A stretch of 64,000 nucleotides of DNA from Cochliopodium minus (Eukaryota > Discosea > Himatismenida > Cochliopodiidae): the NCBI GenBank assembly GCA_024220525.1, contig JAMYWO010000225.1, positions 1 to 64,000 of the forward strand, given 5' to 3'. This document shows positions 12,038 to 24,792 of the stretch, piece after piece (positions within the stretch are counted from its first letter, which is position 1; each line of letters begins with the position of its first letter). Under the pieces are notes generated by a model. That model saw nothing but the letters and a program-made list of their open reading frames with translations. It made no database searches and was not told where the DNA came from. The position numbers and the translations under genes were made by a program.

Positions 12038-12238
12038 TCATTTCTTGTATTGATTGATATCATTGGATATTGGAGTCAAATGAGATGTTATGATAAAAAG
12101 CCTCTTTTCTAATTTTGGTTCATCTCTATTCGGGAAAGTGGAAAGGTATTGATATACCCGTTTATGAGAATAATTATCATAAGGATCAGGATAATTGATA
12201 TTTTGGGATTCTTTTTTGATCTTTTGATGTAAATTCAT
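12038..12238 (-). CDS. Small hypothetical protein, 66 aa
   Basis: Single open frame starting MNLHQKIKKESQNINYPDPY and containing NYSHKRVYQYLSTFPNRDE, ending at TGA. Residue use is balanced and unlike the Phe/Lys/Ile shadows of intron sequence, which is the main argument that it codes. It sits 95 bp from, and divergent to, the large ankyrin-MORN-Roc-COR gene. It could also be the first exon of a longer gene reaching toward 11.5 kb. No family recognised. Confidence 0.35.
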   Translation of the reverse strand: MNLHQKIKKESQNINYPDPYDNYSHKRVYQYLSTFPNRDEPKLEKRLFIITSHLTPISNDINQYKK

Positions 12239-12333
12239 TCAAATTATAAATTGAGTTTCTCGGTTTTTTTTTATTTTTAAAAATTCAAAATCAAAAAAAA
12301 AGTCTTATTGGAGTTATAGATCAACAATAAGAG

Positions 12334-15300
12334 ATGGATATTTTCAATGCAATTGAGGAAAGTGAAATTGATGTTGTAAAGAATTATATATCAAAGAAAA
12401 AAGATCTCAATGTACAAAATGATAAAGGATATACTCCATTATATGTATCAATAATTGGTAATCTATCAAACTTTCAATAGATGAAACTAATTTTACCATA
12501 TTATTTTAAAAATATAGAACAAAATATTGAAATAGCCAAATTATTGCTTGAAAAAGTAAATCCTTTTTCCTTAAATTAACCATTTTGAGGTTAATTATTT
12601 ACCAATAATAAATTTTAAGAAATGTGATCCAAACATTCTGACCAACGATAATAAAACATGGTAAATATCATTTCTATAATCATAGTATATTCATAAATAT
12701 GAAATTTTAAAAGCTTATATCAAGCAATAACATTAAGAGATGTATCATTTGCAAAAACATTGGTGGAAAAAGGATGTGATATAAATATCAAATGCGGAAA
12801 AACATCTAAAACAGCATTACATGAAGGTATAATCAAATAGATTAAAAAGTTTATAAAAAAAAAGTTTTTAAAATGATTGATAGTATCTTACAAGGGAAAC
12901 ATACAGTTGTTACAATTATTCTTAGATCACAAAGCAGATGCTAATGTAATAGACAGCTATGGTAGAAACAAATTTATAGAAAAAAAATTTGAAAATAACC
13001 AAAAATTTTGTTTAAAAAAAACAAGGAAAATCTCCTCTTTTCTATTCTTGTGAAAAAGAGAACCAAGAAGCAATTAAATTGTTGATAAAACACAAAGCAA
13101 ATTTGGATTTACAAGACAAAAGAAAGAAGACAGTGTTTCACTACCTCCAATTTTCTGGTAAATACCAAGCATTATCAGTACTTAGCGGGAGTAAATTTAA
13201 TCCAAACTTGCAAGATGAAGATGGAAACACGGCGTTGATAAACGAGTGTAGGAACAGAAATCCAAAAATAGAATTTATATCTCTCATGGTCGAAAATAAG
13301 GCAGACATCAAGATACAGAATAAAATGAAAAAATCTTCAGTTGATTACGCGGAAATGTATTCTAACAAAGAGATATTAAGCATATTTGGTGTTAAATATA
13401 ATCCAGAAAATGACAAAGTTGGAAATATTTTGTTCCCTAAAACAAATATAAACACCAAAAACAAAATTGAGAACAAACCATTCAATGATTCTCCCAATAA
13501 ACCTAAATTTGATAAGAATACAGAGAATGAAGTGAATCAACTGCAAAAGGAAGTCAACAAATTGAATGAGATGTTCGGGGACCTTAAGTATGATGGAAAT
13601 ACTGATATTAATGAAAATGTAAAGTTGATTCAACGTGAAAATGAGAAAATTTCCTCTCCTTCCATAATCACTGAAGAAAAAGACGAAGAAAACAGAAATT
13701 TATTGTTTGGTAATAAGTCTTTTGGAAGGAAAGAAAACAAAGAGATTCCTCACAAAAGAGAAGAAACAAAACAAACAAACAATAACAATTCAACAATAAA
13801 GTCGAGCCAAAAGAACTCCACCAACAAAAATATCAAAAGTAATGAGGAAAAAGACGAACATAACAGAAATCTTTTATTGGGAAACACAAAAACAAACAAT
13901 AATAATAACAAAATAAATAGCAATACAACCAATACCACTTCCAACAAAAAAGAAGACAATATGATAGAAGCAGTTGTGAAATTGAGTACATCTGACTGTA
14001 CTTTTCTCTTTTCTCAAGGGTGTTCTGCAAATATAAAAGACAATGAGGACAACACTTGCATGCACATCATTTGCAACCATGAAAAAGAACCCCCAATAGA
14101 TCTTGTGAAACTATTCATAAAAAATGGCTTTTTTGTTAATTCTTTGAACAAAGAAAATCGGTATTTTTTATTTATTTTTATTTATTTAATTTATTTTTTA
14201 TTTTTTTTAAAATTTAAAACTTTCTTTAGTTCTTCCTTTTTCTATGCTTGCAAAACAGGAAAAAATGAGATTGCCAAGTTACTTTTTGACAAGAAACTCT
14301 ACGATATTGATAATTCCCTCTACGCTTGTTGTGAAACAAACAACCAAGAAATGACCAATTTTCTCCTCAAAAAAAAAGCAAACAGAAACCATATCAATGA
14401 AGAATCGGGAATGCCTCTCTTACACCTTTTATGCAGCAAACTTAACTTGGATTTGTTAAAATCTGTTTTAAAAAAATCTTATTTCTCTTCGAATGATGTT
14501 GATATTAATATGAGTGATAAACACGGAAACACTCCTATCCTTTGTGTTGATTATTCTTCTCCTTCATCTACTGTTATTCTTGAAGTGGTTACTTTTCTGG
14601 TGAACAACAAAGCTAATGTGAATTTGAGAAATAAAAGTGGGGACAGTTGCTTGTCTTTGTCTTGTAAATTTGATTGTCCAAATGTTTCCAATTTTTTACT
14701 TCAAAAAGGTAATCAAAAAATTTTTCATTTTAATTATTAATTTTGAAATAATTTGAATTTATTTTAGGATCCTCCCCTGACGCAAAAAGGTATCTTTTTT
14801 TGTTTTGAAAAACATAATATATAATTTTTTATTATCTTTTTTTTAAAAGTTTTGTAAACACATGTCTCAAGGGAAATAAGGAATTAGTTAATTATTTTTT
14901 ACTTGCAAAAATGGATCCAAACCTGAAAGACAAGAAAAAAGGAAGAACTCTCCTTTTCGAACTAGCTTCGAGAAATCTCACTGAAATTTCTTCCGTTCTC
15001 ATTAAAGGAGGATGCGACATCAACATAAAGGACTCCAAACAAGAATCATGCCTGACCTATTCTTATTCTATCTTGAATTTTGGGATGGTCGAGTTGCTTT
15101 TGGAGAATGGAGCGGAAGATATCCAAAATCTTTTTTCTTTGTGTTTGAAAAACAGAGAAGCAAACCCTGACAACATCAAAATCGTCATCAATCATATCCA
15201 CCACAACAAAAAACTTTCCGTCACTAATTATTTAGTTTTGGCTTGCGAGTATAAAGAACCCAACTTTGACATTATAAATTCTTTGTTAGAGAAAGGAGAA

Positions 15301-18300
15301 TTTATTCCCACTTTAAAACTTTTCGACAAACTTCCTCTTGTTTTCTTCTTTTGCGAATATTCACAAATAAAATCCATCAAACTTTCATTAACAAAAGGAT
15401 TTCATTTGAAAGTAGAAGATGAACATGCAAACAATTGTTTACTTTTCTTACTCTCTTCTCCTAAAACTTGTGACAATTTCGAAATGGTCAAATTCCTCAT
15501 AGATTCCAAGGTAGACGTCAACAAACAAAACAAGTTGGGGAAAACTTCTTTGCACATCGCTTCATCCAATGTTCCTCCTAACCAAAATGTAATTCAATCA
15601 TTGTTAGAAACATCTGATATCAAGATTAAAGATTCTGAAGGAAAAGATGGTAAATTTATTTTTAAAATCATAAATCATAAATTATTTTTTAATTTTTAAA
15701 GAATAATATTTTCATTTGTTTTTAAATTTTTACATTTTTTTTTTTAAAGTAATCGAAATCATATCTATGAACGAAAAAGTTAATGAGGATATTTTCAGAC
15801 TTTTTATTAACAAAAATGTCAAGCCACAGGACTTATTCTTCTATCTTTGTGAAAAGGGTTCCCTAACAAAAGAACTCGTCTCTTTTTTCGTTCTTAAAGG
15901 ATGTGCTCCAAACGTTACTAATGAGAATAGATGTAATTCTCTGGATCTTGCTCTAAACAATCCAAAAGTAAATAGGGAAGTTTTGAAGTACATGATTTTC
16001 AAGGGATTCCACTTTGTTTTTAATATCAATAAAAGTTCAATAGAATCTGCTCAAAAAGATGTATTATGGGAAGGTGAATGGAAAAATAACAAACAATATT
16101 CTGGAAGAGGTTATTTTTAATTTTGACTTTTTGAATTTTTTTATGATTTTAATTTATTTTATTATATTATTTTTTTTTATTTTAAAAAAATTTTTATTTT
16201 TCACATTAAACATTGTTATTATTTAATGACTGTTTAACATTTTTAATTTATTGTTTTTTGAAAAAGGAATTATTAAATTTGGAAAGTTAGTTTACGAAGG
16301 TGTAATTTCCGAAGAAAAACCAAATGGAAGGGGAGCTACTTTTAACTCTAAAGATTTAATAATTTTCGAAGGAGAATGGAACAATGGATTGGAATGGTCA
16401 GGTTAAAAACTTTTCATAAAATAATATTTAAATTAATTTATTTATTATTTTTTAATTATTTTAGGGTTTGGGAAGAGTAGATGGCAAAACAAAAAGTATG
16501 TTGGGTATCTTCTTGAAGGGAAACCAAATGACAAAGGAAAAACAATGGGAAAAAAGAAAAAAGTTATTTGGGAAGGTTATTTCGAAAAAAATTAATAAAA
16601 TATTTTTTATTATTATTTATTGTCATTTTTTTTTTAAATATTTTTTTTTATTTTTTATTTTTATTTATTGATTTTAAAATTATTTTAAAATTATTTATGA
16701 TTCTATTTTTTTTAGAGATGTTCAAAATTTTACAACAGTTTAAAATTTGTTAGTCGTAAATTTAATATCCACTAACAAAGTTGTAAATTTTGGACATGTC
16801 TAATTTTTTTTTTTTATTTTTAATTTTAATTTTTCTCATAGGTAAATGGAAGGATGGGAAAGAATGGATTGGAAAGGGAGATTGTTTGTGGAAAAATGAT
16901 CAAGACTTTGTTTTTCATTATAATGGATCTCTTTACAACTCTAGGCCTCACGGTAATGGTAAAACTATGAATGAAAAGGGGCAAGTAATATGGGAAGGAG
17001 AATGGAACGATGGGATTGAATGGAATGGTCTCGATTCATTTATTTTCAATTTTTTTTAATTTTTAAAATTTAAATATTATTTTATTCTTTTTTATTCTTT
17101 TTTATTTTAATGTTTTAATTTTATTTTTTTTTATTTAATGTTTTATTTAAAAGTTAATTTTAGTTTTCAATCATTTTGATTATTTTTATTTTTTATTATT
17201 TTAGTTTTTTAACTAATTTTAATTATTTAAATTATTTTTATATTTTTCATTTTACATATTATTTAAAAAAGTTTGTTTATTTTCAAATAATTTTTTTTAA
17301 TTCTATTTCATTTGATTTTAATATTTCAAGTAATTTTTTAAATAATTATAAAGGAAAGGGATTGTTGGATTACTTTGATAATGAAGATCGTGAATGTATT
17401 TATGACGGATCTCTTTTAAATGGAACTTTCGAGAATGGAAAGAAAATCGATAAAAAGAGCAAAGAAGTTTTGTGGAGTGGAGATTGGTTCGAGGGGAAAG
17501 AATATAACGGTTCTGGACAGTTCAAAATGGGACCTTTTATGTACCATGGAGTTTTGTCGCAAGGAAAGCCTAGTGGAGAAGGTTCTACTTTCCAAAGAGA
17601 CACTTTAATTTGGAAGGGAATTTATAAAAATGGAAAAGAATGGTAAATGAAATAACAAAAAAAAATATAAAAAAAAAAATATAAAATAAAAAATTTGAAA
17701 TAAAAAATAAAAAATTTGAAATAACAAATAAAAAATTTGAAATAACAAAAAAAAAAAATAAACAAAAAATATATATAATAAAAAATTTGAAATAACAAAA
17801 AAAAAAATAAATAATAAATAATAAATTTTGAAATAAACAATAAATAATAAATAATAAAAAATGAATAATTTGAAAAAAAAATTTGAAATAAAATATACAA
17901 ATGAAAAATACAAATAAATTTAAAATAATCAAAATAAAAAATACAAATACAAATTCATTAGGGAAGGAAATGGAATAATTAAAGTTATGAATGAAAACAA
18001 CAAAGAAGTTATTTATGAAGGTCATATTTTGGAAGGGAAACCACATGGTATTAACTCCAAACTCTTCAATGAAGAAGGAAAGAAAATTTGGGAAGGAGAG
18101 TACAAAAATGGGTTGAAATGGAACGGAGAAGGTCACCACATTCTAAACAAAAACACAAAATATCAAGGTTAAATATTTTTTTAAAAAAATTATATTTATA
18201 TTTTTATTTTTTTAAATTTTTTTTTAAAATTTTTTTAAATTTTTTTTTTGGAATAGGTAAGTTGGAAAATGGGAAACCTCATGGCCAAGATGGATCTTCT

Positions 18301-18837
18301 TTTGATCAAAGTGGTGAAAGCATTTGGGAAGGAGAATGGAAAGATGGGATAGAATGGACAGGTAAAATCCAAAATTTTTTAATTTTTTAATATAATTTAA
18401 TTTTTTGATTTTTTATTTTTATTTTTATTAATTTTTTATTTTCATATTTTTTTTTTTTATCTTTTTTTTTGTTTTTTATTTTTTATTACATCTTTTTTTT
18501 TTTTATCTTTTTTATTTTTTGATTTTTTATTTTTATTTTTATTAATTTTTTAGGATATGGAAAGATTAAAGATTGGAGAGATGAAGAAAAAGTTTTTTGG
18601 GATTATGAAGGGCCTCTTTATGAAGGACAACCTGATGGAAATGGATTCATCCACAAATTGAACGAGAAAAACTTGCCAATAAGTTACAAAGGAAATTTTT
18701 TCAGAGGAAAGAAAATAGGGGAGGGTATTCTCTCTGAAAATGGAAAAGGTGATAAATTTTAATTTTAATTTTTTATTTTATTTTTGAAAAAATAATTTAT
18801 TATTTTAAATTATAAACTTTTTTAATTTTTATTTTTA

Positions 18838-18868
<31 letters not shown>

Positions 18869-21800
18869 TAATTTTTCATTTTTAATTTTAATTTTAATTT
18901 TTTATTTATATTTTTTATTTTTATTTTTATTTTCATTTTTAATTTTGTATTCTTTTCTTTTTCTTTTTTAATTTTGTATTTTTTAATTTAAATTATTTTA
19001 TTTTAATATTTTAATTTAATTATTCAATTTGATCAAAGAATATTTTGTGGAGTTCAAAGAAGGAAAAGAAATGAAGGAGAAAAGAAGAAGGACATTCGAA
19101 GGAGTGATGTTGATGATCTTGGGAAATTCGGGTGTTGGGAAAACTACCCTGAGAAAAAGACTTATTGGATCTTCAAACAAAACTGAAAACAAAAAAGCAA
19201 CCAAAGAAGTCAAAAAAGATATCAAACCAACAAATGTAAAATGATTTTTAGTTTAAATTTTAATTTATTAAATTTAAATGCTAATTTTTTATTTTTTATT
19301 TTTTTTTAAATTTTAATTATTTTTTAATTATTTCAATTTTATTTTTTATTCAAATTTTTAAATTCATTTTTTAAATTCATTTTTTAAAACTTCATTTCAT
19401 TTTTTTAATTTTAATTATTTTTTAATTTTTAATTTTTTATTTTTTATTTTTGATTATTTTTTAAATTATTTCAATTTTATTCAATTTTTTAAATTCATTT
19501 TTTTTTTTAAACTTTATTTTATTTTTATTTTTTTAATTTTAATTTTAATTTTAATTTTAATTTTCATTTTCATTTTCACTTTCATTTTCATTTTCATTTT
19601 CATTTTCATTTTCATTTTCACTTTCATTTTCATTTTCATTTTCATTTTATTCAAATGATTTGTTTTTCTTTAGGGAGTCGAAGTTACAAAGTGGAGAGAT
19701 GAAGTTTTCAAAATGCATTTTACTCTTTGTGATTTCGCAGGGATAGAAGAATACCATCTGTCTCACTCTTTCTTCCTCAGCAGTGCCGCTGTTTATTTGG
19801 TTGTCTTTGATGTTTCATATGATGACCCAAAACAAGTAAAAAAAATTATTTTAAAAAAAATAAATAAAAAATAAAAATAAAAAAAAAATTTAAATCAAAA
19901 AAATAAAAAATTTAAATCAAAAAAAAATTTGAAAATGAAATCAAAAATATTAAATTTGAAATAAAAAATGAAAAAATAAAAAAATAAAAATAAAAAAATA
20001 AAAAAAATAAAAACATGAAAAAATGAAAAAATAAAAAAAATAATGAATGAATAAAATTTAAAATAAAACAAAAAATTGAAATTAAAAATAAAGAAATAAA
20101 AAATAAAAATTAATTAATACAATTAAAAAAAATTTTGAAAATGAAATCAAAAAAATAAATTTGAAATAAAAAATGAAAAAATGAAAAAAAAAAAAATATA
20201 GAAAAAAAAATGAAAAATGAAAAAATAAAAAAATAAAATAGCAAATAATCAAAAAAATAAAAAATTTTGTTTGATAGGTTGTATCCAAAAATGAAATTTT
20301 GAAATGGCTCTTTTTCATCCAAAACCAAGTTGGAAAACAAGTGAGTGTGATTTTGATTGGGAACAAAATAGATCAGCTGGAACAGAATCTCAAACAAAAA
20401 TCTAAATCCAAAAAAGATTTGACCTCCATCGAAGATCATTTTACTTCTATCAACAAAGGTTTTTAAAAAACTAATTCTAAAAAAATTTTTAATATTTACT
20501 TTTATTTTTATTATTTATTTTTTATTTTTTATTTCAAATTTTTTATTTCAAATTTTTTATTTCAAATTTTTATTATTTATTTATTTTATTTTTAATTATT
20601 TAATTGATATTATTTAATTTAAAAAAAGGTTAAACGATTTTTCGATTATCTTAAAAATATCAATTTATTTTTTCAATTTACAAAAGAATTTTGAATTTCT
20701 TTTATTATTTTTTGTTTTTTGTTTCTTGTTTTTTGTTTTTAATTTAATTTTTGATTACTTATTTTTTTAATTTTTTTTGCATTTAAACTTTATTTCAATA
20801 TTATTTCAAAAAAAAAAAAGAATTGAAGAATTTAATTTTTGACAATGGAATCCAACTCAAAGTTCATCTGTTCAAAGAAAAGAACAACTCATACTTTTAT
20901 GCGACAAACAACCTTTTAGAGACAGACATGCAAAAATCGGGGATAGACTATCTTTACAAACTACTCGCAACAGAGTACGACAATGTCGAACACAGCTTTT
21001 CTGCCAACTTGAAACATAAAATCGTCTTTGAAGAAATTGAAAAAATGAAAAACAAAAATTTGCAAGAAAACAAAATTTTCTTGGAAGTTTCTCAACTAAA
21101 AAATGAAATCATGAATGTTGCAAATAAGGTTTTTTTTTTTCCTGATTTATTAATTATTTTTATTTATAAATTTATTTTTTCATTTCTTTTTGAAAAATAT
21201 TTTTTATTGTATTTTTTTTTTTAAAGTTTTATTTTTGATTGATTTTAAATTATTTTTTAAATTTTTATTTATTTAATTTTTATTTTTTATTTTAGTTATT
21301 TTTTAGTGATTTATTTTTTATTTTAAATTTTTGTTAATTTTAAATTTTGTTTGTTTTAAATTTATTTTTTTAAGAAATTTTTTTAATAATTTTTTGATTA
21401 TAGTTACTTTTTTGTTTTTTTTTAACAAAATTTTTTATGATTATTTTTCAAAGGATATCTTTGTACAAACAGAACAAATTTTGGTTGATTTACACAAATT
21501 GGGAGTGATTATCTATTTCAACCAACCAAAGTTAAAAGACACCATCATCTGCGACTCAAAGTGGTTCAACAAAATATTCGTCTCCATTCTCAACTTTGGA
21601 AAAAAACAAATTCAAATCCTCTTTCAGCAAATAACAGAAGTCTTTTCTCAAACAAAGAAAAAAAGCAAAGTCAAAGACAAAATAAATAATTTCATGAAAG
21701 AATTAAAGGTATTACATTCCTTTCAATTAAACTTTTTCTTTTTTAACTTATTATTTTTTATTTTTTCTTTTTTAATTATTTTATTTTTTAAAATATTTAT

Positions 21801-22855
21801 TTTTATTTTTTATTTCAAATTTTTTATTTAATTTATTTATTTTTTATTTAAATTTTTAATTTTTAATTTTAAAATTAAAGGGAAAAGCAAACAAAAAATT
21901 AAAAATAGAAGAGATATGGTACAATGCCGAAGAAAAGAAGAAATCAAACGTTGAAAAACAAAGCTACGCTTCTTTACTAGAAGAACTTCAAAACATCAAA
22001 ATCGATTTGGAAGAAGAGGGAAACATCAACGTACTAAAACAAACAGATCTCTTCAAAACAGTGGGAGAAAACAACAATTTCAACCAACTCAACTTTTCCA
22101 AGTACATTTATTCAATAAGTCACGAAAAACTTTTGTCGATTTTGGTTGATATTTTAGGAGAGGAGTACAGATTTGACAAAATTAAGAACAAGTATCTCAT
22201 GGATCTTCTTTTGAATCTCGATTTGATGATTTTAAAAGAAAATCAACAAGAAAACAAAGATCCTTCTAATAACATCATTTCTTCCAATAACAATTCTTCT
22301 AACAAGTATCTTGTCCCTTTACTTTTCCCTCATTTTAACGTGAATAATTTTGATTTTCATTATGAAAAGAAACATGAGGTTGTTTGCTTGTATTTTCTGC
22401 CTTTTCATCTCAGATCCATCTGGAAACGATTCTTCGTGAGGCTCAGCAAGAACTTTGTTCCTTTGTTTCAACACAAAACTTTGAACGAAGAGAATTACTT
22501 TGAAGATGGTGTTTCTTTTGCTTTTTGTGACAAAAATGAATTATCTTCTTCCTCCAACGACCATATTGAAATCAAAATTTTAGATTTTGATTATTCTGTT
22601 TACTCTTCTGATATTTCCCAAGTAGATCCTAATTTCTTTAAACAAGTCATTCATGTGATCTTTGAGATGGACAATGAAACTTATCCTTACTTGGAAATTC
22701 TTCACAACTCATTCAAAAGTTTTGTGAATGAATGGATCAAATTTAATTCGGAGAATATTTATTTTGGGTTGTCCCACAACAACATAAAAAATGGTTTGTT
22801 GAATTTATTCGATGAATTTTCTTTTCAAAACTTTGAAAATGTACAAAAAAATTAA
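12334..22855 (+). CDS. Giant ankyrin-MORN-Roc-COR (ROCO-type) protein, ~2164 aa
   Basis: Twenty-three exons: 12334-12457, 12518-12555, 12620-12660, 12714-12826, 12884-12961, 13026-14160, 14230-14708, 14768-14789, 14850-15649, 15750-16109, 16267-16401, 16465-16575, 16842-17027, 17354-17642, 17962-18167, 18257-18361, 18554-18748, 19039-19235, 19674-19835, 20278-20458, 20821-21128, 21454-21708, 21881-22855. They total 6495 nt, an exact codon multiple, with every phase matching. Residues ~1-1040 are ankyrin repeats broken by an Asn/Lys-rich linker (~270-440). Residues ~1050-1470 are MORN repeats (VLWEGEWKNNKQYSGRG, VIWEGEWNDGIEWNG). The Roc GTPase follows: P-loop GNSGVGKTTL, switch DFAGIEEY, and NKID for guanine. 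The rest (~1690-2164) is COR, for example LGVIIYFNQPKLKDTIICD. ROCO proteins are dimeric GTPases; no kinase domain follows here. MORN repeats often bind membranes, so a membrane-linked GTPase scaffold is inferred. Confidence 0.88.
16714..16802. repeat. Imperfect inverted repeat inside an intron
   Basis: Arms 16714-16754 (AGAGATGTTCAAAATTTTAC...TTTGTTAGT) and 16771-16802 (ACTAACAAAGTTGTAAATTT...GACATGTCT) are reverse complements with a few mismatches and one bulge, around a ~16-nt loop. The rest of the intron (16576-16841) is plain T-rich sequence, so this hairpin stands out. It may be a short non-autonomous inverted-repeat element or a structured intronic RNA. Confidence 0.6.
17650..17950. 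repeat. A-rich intron with tandem AATTTGAAATAACAAA units
   Basis: Intron 17643-17961 of the Roc-COR gene is built from AAAATTTGAAATAACAAAAA-like units in tandem. It is A-rich on the sense strand, while most neighbouring introns of the same gene are T-rich. Confidence 0.75.
19560..19650. repeat. (TTTTCA)n hexanucleotide repeat
   Basis: About 14 near-perfect tandem copies of CATTTT with two CACTTT variants, ending just before the 3' splice site of the exon that carries the Roc switch region (19674). It may serve as an extended pyrimidine tract; it is also likely to vary in length between individuals. Confidence 0.85.
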
Positions 22856-22890
22856 AAATAATTTATGGTAAATTTATTTATTATTTAAAA

Positions 22891-24570
22891 TTAAATCAAT
22901 CCAGACAAAGTAGACTTCTGCCAATCTTGACCAGGTGCAAACCAATAAATGTTGCTATCTTCTAAAACAACAACATATCTAGTTCCATTATCTTTTGAAT
23001 AATAAAAAAATAATAAAAATAATTAATTAAAAATTATATGAACAAAAAAATATAAAAAAATAAAAATAAAAAATACCAAGATGCTTCTCAAAACAAGAAA
23101 TGAGTTTTATACTTAATGCCGGCAAACCATTAGTAACAGATTTTGTCCAGTTGTTCCCAGGAGCGTACCACCATATAGAATCGTCATCTAAAACAACAAC
23201 ATATCTAGTTCCATTCTCTTTTTTGAAATAAAAAAATAAAAAAAATAAAAAATAAAAAAATGTAAAAAATAAAAATAAAAATCAATTCAAATAAAATAAA
23301 AAAATAAAAAAAAAAAAAAATTAAGAGTAATAAATAATAAAAATAAAATAAAATTTTATTTTACCAATGTTCTTTTCGAAACAAGAAAGATGTTTTATGT
23401 TTTTGACAGGCAAACCATTACCTTTAGATTGTTGCCAATCTTGACCAGGTGCAAACCACCAAATAGAATTATCTTCTAATACAACGACATATCTCGTTCC
23501 ATTCTCTTACAAAACAAATAAAAAACAAAAAGAAAAAATAAAAAATAAAAAATAAAATAAAAAATAAAAATAGCAAATAAAAAATAAAACAAAATAAAAT
23601 AAAATAAAAAATAAAATAAAAAATAAAAATTAATGATTAAAATAGCAAATAAAAAATAAAATAAAAATTAAAAAATAAAAATAGCAAATAAATTTGGGGG
23701 AAATAAAAATTTTGATTTCATTACCAATATTCTTCTCGTAACTTGAAAACAACTTGATGTTTTTGTTTGGTAATCCACTTGAGGATGATTTTTGCCAATC
23801 TTGACCAGGAGCGTACCACCAAATGCTATTGTCATCCAAAATTACCACGTATCTGGTTCCATTTTCTTTTTTGTGAGTAAAAAAAAATTTTAAAATATAA
23901 AATTTGAAATAAATTAAAAAATAAAATAATAAAATAAAATCAATTAAAAATTTTTTACCAAGGTTCTTTTCAAAACAAGAAATCAGTTTTATGTTTTTAA
24001 CAGGCAACCCGTTTGCATTAGATTTTTGCCAATCTTGACCAGGAGCGTACCACCAAATAGTATTATCTTCTAATACAACAACATATCTCGTTCCATTGTC
24101 TTTTTTTGAGAAAAATGATCAAAAATTTAATTTAAAATTAATTTTATTTAAATGAGTTTATAAAAAAAAAAAATAAAAAAAAAATAAAAAAAATATTCAA
24201 TCCTTTTAAATTAGTTACAAACGAGATTATATTATTTTAATTTTTATCTTACCTAAGCGCTTTTCATAACAAGAGATATGCTTTATGTTCTTGTTTGGCA
24301 AACCACTGGAGGATGATCTTTGCCAATCTTGACCTGGTGCATACCACCAAATAGAATTGTTTTCCAATACAATCACATATCTGGTTCCATTGTCTTTTTT
24401 GAATGGGAATCCAAATTAAATTGAGAGAAAATGAAAAATCAAAAGAAAAATTTTAATTACCAAGATTCTTTTCAAAAGATGAAAATAATTTGATTTTGAT
24501 CTAAGATTGAGAAAATAAATATATATTGAGAATATATTAAAAGAATGGAAGGAATACATACGTTGTTCAT
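22891..24570 (-). CDS. Protein of six 47-residue repeats, one 141-nt exon per repeat; propeller-like
   Basis: Eight exons (24570-24562, 24500-24461, 24393-24253, 24099-23959, 23865-23725, 23505-23365, 23217-23077, 22991-22891) total 855 nt, 284 residues. Five internal exons are each exactly 141 nt, all phase 1, and each encodes one repeat of the pattern NGTRYVVVLEDNSIWWYAP, GQDWQKS, GLP, KNIKLISCFEKNLG. The short second exon supplies the last part of a repeat and the final exon the first part of one, so a ring closed by N- and C-terminal strands is possible, as in beta-propellers. The size and the Trp/Tyr-Pro-Gly-Gln-Asp-Trp pattern recall fungal and bacterial lectin propellers with 46-50-residue blades, but this is inference and I know no named family. 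No signal peptide or membrane segment. Confidence 0.8.
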
Positions 24571-24792
24571 TTTTTTATTTTTTATATTTTTAATTTTTCA
24601 AAGAAAAGCATAAACATTTTAATATTCCCCATCAAAGCATAAATATGGTAATTTGAGTCTCTTCAAACTAAATCTTTTCATCTCTTAATTAAAATTAGAA
24701 ATAAATAAAAATAAATTAAAAAATAAAAGAAAAATTTGAAAAGAAAATAATTTATTTATTTAGATTTATTAATTCTTGGGGTGAGAATTCCT
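24571..24792. other. Short spacer
   Basis: AT-rich spacer between the start of the repeat-protein gene and the 3' end of elongase A; nothing recognised. Confidence 0.5.

Noticed and set aside
11469-12238. One continuous minus-strand gene from 12238 to 11469
   Set aside because: I could not find a donor and acceptor pair that joins the two open frames in phase, so they are listed separately with low confidence.
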